From IMG/VR virus record IMGVR_UViG_3300025369_000021, positions 1 to 40,958 of that record: 40,958 nt of DNA, one strand, 5' to 3'. Below the pieces are notes generated by a model. It searched no databases, had not been told where the DNA came from, and worked only from the letters and a program-made list of their open reading frames with translations. This DNA comes from a virus. Shown piece after piece: positions 1 to 7,247 of this stretch. How positions within the stretch are numbered: the stretch's first letter is position 1; each line of letters starts with the position of its first letter. Position numbers and translations under genes: made by a program.

Positions 1-7
1 TATTTAG
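1..7 (-). promoter_or_regulatory. Possible late promoter box at window edge
   Basis: The minus strand reads CTAAATA here, the same box found before the sheath gene and between the divergent neck genes. It lies just beyond the terminator of the tail tube gene, so it would serve a minus-strand gene left of the window. T4-family late promoters have a single TATAAATA-like -10 element and no -35. The downstream gene cannot be seen, so this is a placement-based guess. Confidence 0.35.
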
Positions 8-13
8 CCGTAA

Positions 14-43
14 AAAAAGGCCCAGAAAAAACCGAGCCTTTTT
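14..43 (-). terminator. Rho-independent terminator after the tail tube gene
   Basis: A 12-bp stem (14-25 with 32-43, including two G-T pairs) closes a 6-base loop of one repeated base. On the minus strand the stem is followed by a run of T. It begins about 20 bases after the tail tube stop codon, the expected place for the end of the sheath-tube transcript. Confidence 0.75.
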
Positions 44-62
44 ATACTATCTACTACGTTGA

Positions 63-689
63 TTAACCAGCGGCTAATGAACCTAATGTACGACCGACGT
101 TTGTACCGATTCCAATTGGATTACCTGCGGTATCTGTTTGGATCGCGTTATCGAACTTGATTGTTAAGCTGATATCTAACGCTTCTGAACTTGAATAGTC
201 TACTTGTTGATAAGTGATATCACCAACATAGCAACCAATCAACTCAAATGTTTCTAAAACTGTTGGATCAAATGCACCGTTACCACCGTCTAGGATTTCG
301 ATAACAGTTGTGAACTTGTAATCAATGCCTGAACTTGCAGATGCTTGCTCGAAGAAGTCGAATTGTTTCTGAATTTGCTCGCCACATAGCTTGCTAACTG
401 CACTTGACTGATCATCACGGATTACCAATGTGATTGGATCCCATGTGTATTTGCCAGCGTAGTTAATCTTTGAGTTGTAAACATGAAGTTCCATGTTCTC
501 AAAAGATACCTTTGGACGAGTTACGTTCATTACCTGCTTAGTAATTTCAGTTGTTGGTTTAGTAACACCGAAATTCTGTAACTGAACTCTAAAACGATAT
601 TTCAGTTTTGGCATCAACAAGCCTTGACTGCTTGCGCTTTGTCCTGCCGGTAATGGAACTGATAATTTACTTAAACTTGCGATTGCCAT
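63..689 (-). CDS. 19: Tail tube protein, T4 gp19-like
   Basis: This 208-aa protein should form the inner tube of the contractile tail, through which DNA passes, with hexamer rings stacked inside the sheath. Its length is close to T4 gp19 (about 163 aa) and its marine-phage homologues. The core resembles the gp19 family: an N-terminal segment followed by MPKLKYRFRVQL, then a central stretch with WDPITLVIRDD, and near the C-terminus a stretch that includes LDISLTIKFDNA, ending in a short Gly-rich tail. It lies directly downstream of the sheath gene on the same strand with a 33-base gap, the usual gp18-gp19 pair. The ATG at 689 has a good ribosome site (AAGGAG, 7 bases upstream). A terminator follows the gene. 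Identification rests on family resemblance and context. Confidence 0.85.
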   Translation of the reverse strand: MAIASLSKLSVPLPAGQSASSQGLLMPKLKYRFRVQLQNFGVTKPTTEITKQVMNVTRPKVSFENMELHVYNSKINYAGKYTWDPITLVIRDDQSSAVSKLCGEQIQKQFDFFEQASASSGIDYKFTTVIEILDGGNGAFDPTVLETFELIGCYVGDITYQQVDYSSSEALDISLTIKFDNAIQTDTAGNPIGIGTNVGRTLGSLAAG

Positions 690-711
690 CTAAATGCTCC
701 TTATTCTCTTA

Positions 712-718
712 TATTTAC
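712..718 (-). promoter_or_regulatory. Possible late promoter box before the tail tube gene
   Basis: The minus strand reads GTAAATA in the short gap between the sheath stop (723) and the tube ATG (689). The box ends 22 bases before the start codon, which would give a leader of about 16 bases containing the AAGGAG ribosome site. It could give the tube gene its own late transcript beyond read-through from the sheath. The same GGTAAATA string occurs in two other intergenic gaps of this window, although GTAAATA also occurs by chance inside genes. Confidence 0.35.
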
Positions 719-722
719 CCAA

Positions 723-3700
723 TTATGCTTTCTTCAAATCGCCCAAATTACCGGCGGCAATTGCACCTGTGTTCAATAAGCGAACTGGAACATAAATGAA
801 TTCCACTGCTTTAACTGGTTCAATTGCTATGTCGACCCATAATTCTGATCTGTCAATTCTAGCAGGGGTATTGTTGCTAGTATCGCAAACTACCAAGTAG
901 TCATAGATAGCACGTTGACCGACAAGTTCTAATAAGAAACTGTCGACTGCGTTTTTAACTTCGCTACGTGTGATTTGATCGTTTGGTTCAAATAAGTATG
1001 GGCTTACTAAGATACTTAACTGTCTACGTAGGTACGCTACTAAACGAGCTACGTTGATACGATCTAATGCACTTGCGGCAGGTGCACGTGTGTAGTTACC
1101 AAAGTTAACAATACCGCTACCTGTTAGTGTTGGGATTGGATTAACTTTAACACCAGCTAACACATCGCGTAGGCTTTGTGGAAGTGCTGTTGTAATAAAC
1201 TCACCTGTTTGTCCGTCGATGTAACCAACTGATGTTGCATTGTCTACATTACCACGACGGATACCTGCTGGTGCAAACCATTCGTATGATTTAGCATCGC
1301 TGTTGATGAATGTACGTAACATCATATGACTTGGTGGAACAACAATATAGTTTCCTGTATTGTCATTTGTGTAACCACTTGGATAGAACATAGCCATGTA
1401 GTCATCATATGTTACTGCGCCTGTGTCGTTGTTGTCTAATGCTAGGGCGGCATTGCTACCCCAATTTTGTAATGATGTACCATCGCTTGGTAAGCGGAAT
1501 GGTGTATCACCGATAACGAACGCTGTTTGACCGCGGTCTGTATTTAGAGCAACTAAGTTTCCAATAGCTTCTGGATAACCAGGGCAAGCAATCAAGTTAA
1601 ACACTAGGCTGTCTGTATCACGTATCGCTGTGTTTGTATCAATTAGAGCTTTTAGAGCCGCTACTACGAAACCGCGTTGTGCATGGCGACCGAATGAACC
1701 AGAACCATCATTTTGGTTAGGACTTACAGTTACCCAACGTGCAGTTGCATATGGAGTAGTTGAGTTAGAACCATCCATTGGCTCAGTGTAACGTGGGTTA
1801 ACACCGTTATTTGCATAGATGTTAATGTAGTTTGCTTCGTAACGTTTTACGTTAAATCCTGAACGACGTAGGTTCCACAAACGTGTACCACGTGGATAGC
1901 CAGTTGGATCTGGTGCATCTGGATCTAAGAAACTGCTTAACAACATTGTTTGGATTGAAGCAGGTGCTGATGAGTAACCATTAGTTGACCAACGTGCATC
2001 AGCAAATACCCAACCGCTTGGACTTGTGTGATCTGTAACGTCTTGTTGTATCCACTTTAGTAAATTACCATTGTAAACATAAACCACTTGACCATAAGTC
2101 TCGATATCTGAACGATTGATCCAGATATCACCATCTGCAAGAGCTGTTACGCCATTGCTTTGTTTTGTTGGTTGACTTGAGCTTACGATAGGACCGTTTG
2201 GATCAGTTGCTGGGAATGCTGTTCTATAACCAACCCATGCTGTACCGTTGTTGTACATAATATCAACTTGATCGGTAATTGAATCATACCATAATGTGCC
2301 ATCTACTGGAGGTGTTACTGGCTCGCTCGGGCTTGCTGTTGTAAACAATGGCGCCCAGTTACTTGCACAAGTTGTAAAACCGTCTGGCTCGTACTGCCCT
2401 AATGGATAGTAGTTTGCTGTGTATGCAGTTGTAGGAACATCCATGTTATAAGCAGTAAATCCTAATAGACCTAATACATTGTTTGGATCAAAGAATTTAA
2501 TATCACCACCAGTTGCGTGTGTGATTGTTACTGTGTCGTCAGCATTGTGTGTTGCTGTGACGTTAGTAAATCCTGCGGCATTAACGGCTGTTACAAAAGC
2601 ACCTGCCCATGTATCACCTGCGCTTGGTGTTTGAATAGTAACAGTAACACCATTACCATAATTCAACTGACCTGCTAGACTTTCTTTAATCTGTAGAGTT
2701 GCACCGTTTACTAAAGTAGCAGGAACACTTAATGCCTTGCTTGAAATAGTAGTTGGACTAACTGCAACACGTTGCTTGATTTCAAAACCTAATGTGATAG
2801 GTAAAGTTGTTGTTGTCGATGCTGTACCATTACCGTGATCGTAGTTGGCTTCGACAAACAATGTACCAACTGGAATGTTTACACCACCACCGCTCTTGTC
2901 GATGTTATATAATGCGGCCGCTGTGCTTGCATATAATGGAGCCGCAATCTGTGTAAATGATTGTGTCGATGCTGAGTACTGTTTGATTTTCCAACTTGCG
3001 CCACTATTTGGACTTGTTGTTTTTAAGTATATAGAACCGTTTGGTGCTGTGCTATAGTTAGGATATTGTGTATGAGGAGCAACAGTCATCTGTGGACCTG
3101 TATATGTTCCTGCTGGCACACCTAATGTATTAAGCGTAGTTGCGTTACCTGCAACTACAACGTTACCTGGGTACAAGTCTGTGTATAGTTCTAGTTTACC
3201 TGAACTGTTAGCTTTAGCACCAATACCTTTTGTATGTAGTGTGCTGTTGATACTTGCGGCAACGCTTGCTACTGTACTTGCTGTTGTAACAGTAATTGAA
3301 TTACCGTTAATTGTAATAGCACCTGGCGATGTTGCAAAATTTGGATTACTGTTGATACCAGTTACAGCTGGCCAACTTGTTTGCCATGTTGTTGCTACGA
3401 ATGTTGAGTTGTTAACATTCGATGTGAATGCTGTTTCACCTGCTGAACCAACTTGAACCCAATTTCCGTTTGTATTTTTATAATACATTGTATTCATATC
3501 TAGTCTATCTAATACGACACAATATGAACCTTTGGAACCTAGGCTCGGTTTTGGAGTTTCACCGTCGGCACCTACTGTATTATTTGCACGATTTGAAGCG
3601 TCAATAATAATAGGTTGTTTGTTAGCAAATGTACCTGTTGCAGAGTTCCATTCAAATAAACCAAATAGTGTATTTGAACTGTCTAACCAATATGAACCAT

Positions 3701-4100
3701 CTGCGGGAGGACCAGCCGGTGCACTTGATTGGGCTGTTAACTGACTTAGGTCAACGTTAGCACGAACAACGTATGCCTTAGAACTTACACCTAGTAAGCT
3801 GTAAGCGGCTTGTAGACCGTATTCGTTAAGTTCACCACCGTTGATTGGATTACCTTGTGTATCTGTATAGAACACAGGAGTTCCGAATTTATCTGTCAAG
3901 TCACGTTGACTTGTGATTGTGTATACTTTTCCAACATTAGATGGATCTGTTCCAACTGCTAGGCCTGTATTTGAGGCGTTTGATTTGTTTGCGGCGCTGG
4001 CCACAATAACTAGAGGTACTGTACCAGGGGCCGCTGGTGTATAGAAACTCTCATCTATAACTGTTACGCTTACGCCCGGTGATTGTAATGTTTTTGCCAT
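723..4100 (-). CDS. 18: Tail sheath protein, T4 gp18-like, enlarged (1125 aa)
   Basis: The contractile sheath subunit surrounds the tail tube and drives DNA injection. The N-terminus (SPGVSVTVIDESFYTPAAPG) is the conserved gp18 start, and the C-terminal third (from about residue 800 to 1125) carries the sheath core, including FAPAGIRRG, RINVARLVAYLRRQL and a final strand-rich region with SELWVDIAIEPVKAVEFIYV. At 1125 aa it is far longer than T4 gp18 (659 aa). The extra length lies in the middle (about residues 130-700) and includes at least four short modules built around DGSYW, NGSIY, DGTLW and DGDIW, each followed by a second aromatic-rich strand. These probably decorate the outer surface of the sheath. 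The start at 4100 has GGGAG about 12 bases upstream, and a late box lies at 4135-4141. The tube gene follows after 33 bases. Confidence 0.92.
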   Translation of the reverse strand: MAKTLQSPGVSVTVIDESFYTPAAPGTVPLVIVASAANKSNASNTGLAVGTDPSNVGKVYTITSQRDLTDKFGTPVFYTDTQGNPINGGELNEYGLQAAYSLLGVSSKAYVVRANVDLSQLTAQSSAPAGPPADGSYWLDSSNTLFGLFEWNSATGTFANKQPIIIDASNRANNTVGADGETPKPSLGSKGSYCVVLDRLDMNTMYYKNTNGNWVQVGSAGETAFTSNVNNSTFVATTWQTSWPAVTGINSNPNFATSPGAITINGNSITVTTASTVASVAASINSTLHTKGIGAKANSSGKLELYTDLYPGNVVVAGNATTLNTLGVPAGTYTGPQMTVAPHTQYPNYSTAPNGSIYLKTTSPNSGASWKIKQYSASTQSFTQIAAPLYASTAAALYNIDKSGGGVNIPVGTLFVEANYDHGNGTASTTTTLPITLGFEIKQRVAVSPTTISSKALSVPATLVNGATLQIKESLAGQLNYGNGVTVTIQTPSAGDTWAGAFVTAVNAAGFTNVTATHNADDTVTITHATGGDIKFFDPNNVLGLLGFTAYNMDVPTTAYTANYYPLGQYEPDGFTTCASNWAPLFTTASPSEPVTPPVDGTLWYDSITDQVDIMYNNGTAWVGYRTAFPATDPNGPIVSSSQPTKQSNGVTALADGDIWINRSDIETYGQVVYVYNGNLLKWIQQDVTDHTSPSGWVFADARWSTNGYSSAPASIQTMLLSSFLDPDAPDPTGYPRGTRLWNLRRSGFNVKRYEANYINIYANNGVNPRYTEPMDGSNSTTPYATARWVTVSPNQNDGSGSFGRHAQRGFVVAALKALIDTNTAIRDTDSLVFNLIACPGYPEAIGNLVALNTDRGQTAFVIGDTPFRLPSDGTSLQNWGSNAALALDNNDTGAVTYDDYMAMFYPSGYTNDNTGNYIVVPPSHMMLRTFINSDAKSYEWFAPAGIRRGNVDNATSVGYIDGQTGEFITTALPQSLRDVLAGVKVNPIPTLTGSGIVNFGNYTRAPAASALDRINVARLVAYLRRQLSILVSPYLFEPNDQITRSEVKNAVDSFLLELVGQRAIYDYLVVCDTSNNTPARIDRSELWVDIAIEPVKAVEFIYVPVRLLNTGAIAAGNLGDLKKA

Positions 4101-4134
4101 TTACTAACTCTCCCAATAATGGTTTTATCAGAAG

Positions 4135-4141
4135 TATTTAG
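4135..4141 (-). promoter_or_regulatory. Late promoter box for sheath and tube genes
   Basis: The minus strand reads CTAAATA, 34 bases before the sheath ATG, giving a leader of about 28 bases that contains the GGGAG ribosome site. The same heptamer forms both arms of the divergent promoter at 6006-6022. No -35 element is expected for this class. Confidence 0.5.
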
Positions 4142-4161
4142 TGTGTATTGATAATTTTGCC

Positions 4162-4169
4162 CATAAATA
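4162..4169 (+). promoter_or_regulatory. Late promoter box for the HNH-like gene
   Basis: CATAAATA matches the T4-family late consensus NATAAATA. It lies 32 bases before the ATG at 4202, back to back with the sheath promoter box on the other strand (20 bases between boxes). Confidence 0.45.
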
Positions 4170-4201
4170 TCTATGAAAAAGGGCACCTAAAAGGGCGGGG
4201 T

Positions 4202-4540
4202 ATGATTAGATCTCTATGTAAAACGTGCGGCAAACGACCAGTTGCGGTTAATTATCACAAGGATGGCAAAACATTCTATAGGAGCACGTGCGACCATTGC
4301 GCAAGGAGTAGAGATATTGGTCGACCTAAATGGCAAGCCTCGGGCTATAGGTTAAAAGATACTTGCGATAGATGTAGCTATACCAGCAAGTATTTAGAGC
4401 AGTTTGATGTTTACTATGTAGATGGTGATCCTAGTAATTGTAGACTGTCTAATTTAAAAACAGTATGCGCTAACTGTCAACGCATACTGCATAAACTCAA
4501 GCTACCATGGAAACGGGGAGATCTCCGACCAGATTTTTAA
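4202..4540 (+). CDS. Small Cys-rich HNH-like zinc-binding protein, probably catalytically degenerate
   Basis: The 112-aa protein has four CxxC pairs (C6/C9, C30/C33, C55/C58, C89/C92), so it probably binds zinc. The C-terminal half follows the HNH endonuclease pattern: VDGDPSN at 73-79, then NL at 84-85 and CxxC at 89-92. The residues that should be His are missing. The xHxD position is Tyr71-Tyr72 and the usual final His after the CxxC is Gln93, so nuclease activity is doubtful. The ATG at 4202 is chosen because AAGGGCGGGG precedes it. A TTG 54 bases upstream is in frame but overlaps the promoter region. The last 44 bases overlap the dNMP kinase gene tail to tail. It could be a homing-type remnant, a DNA-binding regulator or a nuclease with altered chemistry. 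Confidence 0.65.
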   Translation: MIRSLCKTCGKRPVAVNYHKDGKTFYRSTCDHCARSRDIGRPKWQASGYRLKDTCDRCSYTSKYLEQFDVYYVDGDPSNCRLSNLKTVCANCQRILHKLKLPWKRGDLRPDF

Positions 4541-5153
4541 CCTGATCGTATAAGTCATCGATGCTACCATTATTGTCTAGTATAGCATCAAAGTCTGTTC
4601 CTACCCATGCTGTTTCTGATGCATGGATCCCTGTTTTTTCTAATCTATGTTTACTGGTTGCCCATGTTAAATTACCGTTCGGGCCTTGATTTACACTAAC
4701 TGCGGCATCGTACCATTCGGGCTCTAGCCCGCGGACTACACGAACAACAATGCCGCCAGCGGCTTTAATTGATTTAATTTCATTAGGAAAACGGCAGTCA
4801 CTAATGACTATGTCATCTTTCGAGTTGCGTAGTTTATTCTCTAATGCGGCAATCCAAATATCGTCATGGAAGCCTTTGCGACAAACTTCAGTTCCCCAGT
4901 ATTGTAATACCCAACGTGGTGTTAAATGAGGCATACCTAAACGTTCTGCCCACCACGGATCTACTTGTTCTCGCCATTCGCGGGCTGATTTAGTTCGCCC
5001 CTCTAACATTGTACGGTCCCAGCCGAACACTTGAGCAACAGCATCTTTGAGGCTGTTAGCAAAACTTTCTCTTCTAAATTCGTGGAAATTTGTTAGATAG
5101 TCGGCAATAGTATCTTTGCCCGACCCAATAAAACCGCACACACCTATAATCAT
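4497..5153 (-). CDS. 1: Deoxynucleoside monophosphate kinase, T4 gp1-like
   Basis: This 218-aa enzyme should phosphorylate dNMPs to dNDPs to feed phage DNA synthesis in the cytoplasm. Residues 7-15 (GFIGSGKDT) form a Walker A loop. ISDCRFPNEI at about 118-127 is the conserved segment of the phage dNMP kinase family, and WVLQYWGTEVCR lies at about residue 82. Length is near T4 gp1 (241 aa). It is the only nucleotide-metabolism enzyme among structural genes here. It has its own sigma70-like promoter (5176-5204), unlike its neighbours with late boxes, which fits earlier expression. The start codon lies in a hairpin (5152-5175). The 3' end overlaps the convergent HNH-like gene by 44 bases. Confidence 0.9.
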   Translation of the reverse strand: MIIGVCGFIGSGKDTIADYLTNFHEFRRESFANSLKDAVAQVFGWDRTMLEGRTKSAREWREQVDPWWAERLGMPHLTPRWVLQYWGTEVCRKGFHDDIWIAALENKLRNSKDDIVISDCRFPNEIKSIKAAGGIVVRVVRGLEPEWYDAAVSVNQGPNGNLTWATSKHRLEKTGIHASETAWVGTDFDAILDNNGSIDDLYDQVKNLVGDLPVSMVA

Positions 5154-5175
5154 AGTATCCCCCAGTCGATACTAT
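5152..5175 (-). promoter_or_regulatory. Hairpin over the dNMP kinase start codon
   Basis: A perfect 8-bp inverted repeat (ATAGTATC at 5152-5159, GATACTAT at 5168-5175) closes an 8-base loop. On the mRNA the loop holds the Shine-Dalgarno GGGG and the 3' arm includes the AU of the AUG. The predicted start of transcription from the local promoter (about 5169) falls inside the 5' arm, so only read-through mRNA from the upstream neck gene would form the full hairpin. Confidence 0.6.
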
Positions 5176-5204
5176 ATTTTATTACAACTGTGTTACGAAG
5201 TCAA
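5176..5204 (-). promoter_or_regulatory. Sigma70-like promoter for dNMP kinase
   Basis: The minus strand has TTGACT (5204-5199), a 17-base spacer and TAAAAT (5181-5176), close to the bacterial vegetative consensus TTGACA-N17-TATAAT. It lies in the 61-base gap between the gp13-like stop and the kinase ATG. This is the clearest host-type promoter in the window and would suit early or middle expression by host RNA polymerase. Confidence 0.6.
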
Positions 5205-5214
5205 CTGTTTTTGG

Positions 5215-6000
5215 TTAGCCGACTACAAACCACATTGGTTTTTCGCCAGTTTGATAATTTTGGATTTCTATATCTAGTTTTTCAATCATCTGTGCGCCTT
5301 CGGTTTTTAATTGAGTACCGTTTAAAGTAGTACCACCTTGTGGGCTGGTAATTTGATTGAACTTTTCACGTGCTTCGCCGAGCATGAGTTTGCAGTTTGC
5401 AAGAGTATAATCTTTAACCCATATACCTGCATAGGGGTCATCTAATATAGCAAAATCTGGGCGATAATTATACAACCATAATAGTACAGTTTCCTCGCCA
5501 CGTGGACGTTGCATGATTGTCAATTTGCGTGTTTGCGGATGATATGTAAATTGAATGTAACTACCGAACATTTTACCGACCATCTTTTGATACTGTGCAA
5601 AAGAGTAATAGGTTGCTAAACCGCCCATGTTACTAGACGACAGCAAGTAGGTATTTGTGTAGGCCAAGTTAAATGGCTCAAATAAACTGCCTCCATCACC
5701 GCCACCTGTTCTACTACCAATACTTCTACGGAAAACATCACGGACTTCGATAACTTCGTTTCCTAGTATGTATTCATTTTGATCCTGCTCTAATGTCAAA
5801 TAACCAAAACTTTCTTCTACAGAATTTGCCGAACGCTGTCGGTATTTTGACAGGGCTCTGTCAATTGCTACATTATAGTCTTTTGGTTCTAGTTCAACAT
5901 CAACCATGCTTGCACCTAAAAATGACTTTACATAGTCAATAATTTGCTGGCGAGCAGGTGTTGTATCGGTTATCGTATTGGGAGTGTTAGCTGTAGTCAT
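5215..6000 (-). CDS. 13: Neck protein, T4 gp13-like
   Basis: The 261-aa protein probably belongs to the head-tail connector (neck), completing the filled head before tail joining. The N-terminal region (residues 18-60: QQIIDYVKSFLGASMVDVEL and an acidic stretch ending in RALSKYRQRS) resembles the helical start of gp13-like proteins, which have a xRxLGxPxxxVxV pattern followed by an aromatic-rich helix. WLYNYRPDF and WVKDYTLANCKLMLGEAREKF occupy the C-terminal half, followed by a Gly/Thr-rich loop and a helix. Context supports a neck role: the gp14-like and gp15-like genes start 30 bases away on the other strand. The ATG at 6000 has no Shine-Dalgarno. Only TTGAT separates it from the late box, so the mRNA should be leaderless. 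The exact gp13 assignment is by resemblance from memory. Confidence 0.6.
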   Translation of the reverse strand: MTTANTPNTITDTTPARQQIIDYVKSFLGASMVDVELEPKDYNVAIDRALSKYRQRSANSVEESFGYLTLEQDQNEYILGNEVIEVRDVFRRSIGSRTGGGDGGSLFEPFNLAYTNTYLLSSSNMGGLATYYSFAQYQKMVGKMFGSYIQFTYHPQTRKLTIMQRPRGEETVLLWLYNYRPDFAILDDPYAGIWVKDYTLANCKLMLGEAREKFNQITSPQGGTTLNGTQLKTEGAQMIEKLDIEIQNYQTGEKPMWFVVG

Positions 6001-6005
6001 ATCAA

Positions 6006-6012
6006 TATTTAG
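6006..6012 (-). promoter_or_regulatory. Late promoter box for the gp13-like gene, abutting the start codon
   Basis: CTAAATA on the minus strand ends 5 bases before the ATG at 6000. In T4 late promoters transcription begins about 6 bases after the box, which would put the first base at or next to the A of ATG. It is the left arm of a 7-3-7 inverted repeat with 6016-6022. Confidence 0.6.
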
Positions 6013-6015
6013 CCA

Positions 6016-6022
6016 CTAAATA
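6016..6022 (+). promoter_or_regulatory. Late promoter box for gp14-gp15-NUDIX, next to the start codon
   Basis: CTAAATA on the plus strand ends 7 bases before the ATG at 6030, so the predicted transcript has a leader of 0-2 bases and no Shine-Dalgarno. It is the right arm of the inverted repeat with 6006-6012 (3-base spacer). Confidence 0.6.
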
Positions 6023-6029
6023 GTATACT

Positions 6030-7247
6030 ATGCCAAGACTATCCCTTTACCGTCCCGAAAAAGGCAACGATTTTCGCTTTCTAGATCGGGTTATTAACGA
6101 ACAATTTCAAGTGGGCGGAACTGATATTTTCATCCACAAATACCTGGGCCATGCAGATCCTACAGAGGGAAATGCTACACCAGCGACTCCTAACAATTCT
6201 AATCCTATACCAGAATTAGGAATACAGGACGTATTACTCATGGAAAACCGTGATAGACACTACGCACCCGATGTATATATCATGCGTGGAATTTATCAGA
6301 TGCAAGACTTAGATTTTAATCTAAGCCAATTTGGTCTTTTCTTGAACAATGATAATATCATGTTACACTTCCATCTAAATGGCTGTGTAGAAACACTAGG
6401 TCGTAAGATAATGGCAGGCGATGTATTAGAATTGCCCCATTTAAAAGACGAGTATGCATTAGACAGCAGTACCATAGCATTAAAAAGATTCTATGTTGTA
6501 CAAGATGTTACTCGACCAACTAATGGATTCAGTCAAACTTGGTACCCGCATTTGGTTCGTTGCAAATGTGCTCCTCTAGTCGACAGTCAAGAGTACGCAG
6601 AAATACTGGATGCAAAACAAACAGATTCAAACGGTAATCCTACTAATCAAACCTTACGTGATTTGATTTCAACATATAATATTAGCATTGCCACAAATAA
6701 TGCTGTCCTACAACAAGCAGAATTAGATAGTCCTGCTCATGGATTCGATGACAGTAATTTATATGTTATTCCATTGCAAGCAGATGGTACTGTTGATACA
6801 CAAGACGTTAGCGATACTAGTATTGATAACACCAATTGGGATAATCTTGATGCATCTATTGTATTAAGAAGCCCAGACCATACATACTTTGTACAAGGAG
6901 CAGGTGAAGGTGGTATTCCGCCTAACGGTGCACCGTATGGCGCCGGTATAGAGTTTCCAAGTAACCCAGCTAAAGGACAATTTTTCTTACGCATCGACTA
7001 TCTACCTAACACTTTGTTTAGATTTGACGGTGCTGTGTGGATTAAATTTGAAAGCAATGTGAGAATGACCTTAGATGACTTCGGTGCGCAGGATGTTGCA
7101 CCAGGTACTGCATTCGCTGGAAAACCAATAAGACAAACACAGCTTACTGGATATATTAACAATTTAAGTACTTCAACTATTGCAGGTAGTACTGTTCCAG
7201 AAAGACAAAGTTTAAGCAAAGCATTAAAACCAAAGGCAGATAATTAA
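6030..7247 (+). CDS. 14: Neck protein, T4 gp14-like
   Basis: This 405-aa protein probably forms the neck ring between portal and tail. The first 200 residues fit the gp14 pattern: FLDRVINEQFQVGGTDIFIH (residues 17-36), a segment with LLMENRDRHY, LSQFGLFL, GRKIMAGDVLELPHLKDE and RFYVVQDV, ending in TWYPHLVRCKCAPLVDSQEY. In T4 gp14 (256 aa) the equivalents are the segment before YYVPREY and EGDLIYFP. The C-terminal 200 residues are extra and contain a GQFFLRIDY...FRFDGAVW module like those in the sheath. It starts the plus-strand operon and overlaps the gp15-like start by one base (TAATG), suggesting translational coupling. The start has no visible ribosome site. Confidence 0.65.
   Translation: MPRLSLYRPEKGNDFRFLDRVINEQFQVGGTDIFIHKYLGHADPTEGNATPATPNNSNPIPELGIQDVLLMENRDRHYAPDVYIMRGIYQMQDLDFNLSQFGLFLNNDNIMLHFHLNGCVETLGRKIMAGDVLELPHLKDEYALDSSTIALKRFYVVQDVTRPTNGFSQTWYPHLVRCKCAPLVDSQEYAEILDAKQTDSNGNPTNQTLRDLISTYNISIATNNAVLQQAELDSPAHGFDDSNLYVIPLQADGTVDTQDVSDTSIDNTNWDNLDASIVLRSPDHTYFVQGAGEGGIPPNGAPYGAGIEFPSNPAKGQFFLRIDYLPNTLFRFDGAVWIKFESNVRMTLDDFGAQDVAPGTAFAGKPIRQTQLTGYINNLSTSTIAGSTVPERQSLSKALKPKADN

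Noticed and set aside
4159-4184. Terminator between the sheath start and HNH-like gene
   Set aside because: Only a 4-bp GCCC/GGGC stem around an 18-base loop, too weak and placed over promoter boxes.
4148-4201. N-terminal extension of the HNH-like protein from a TTG
   Set aside because: It would start upstream of its own late box. The ATG at 4202 has a strong purine-rich ribosome site.
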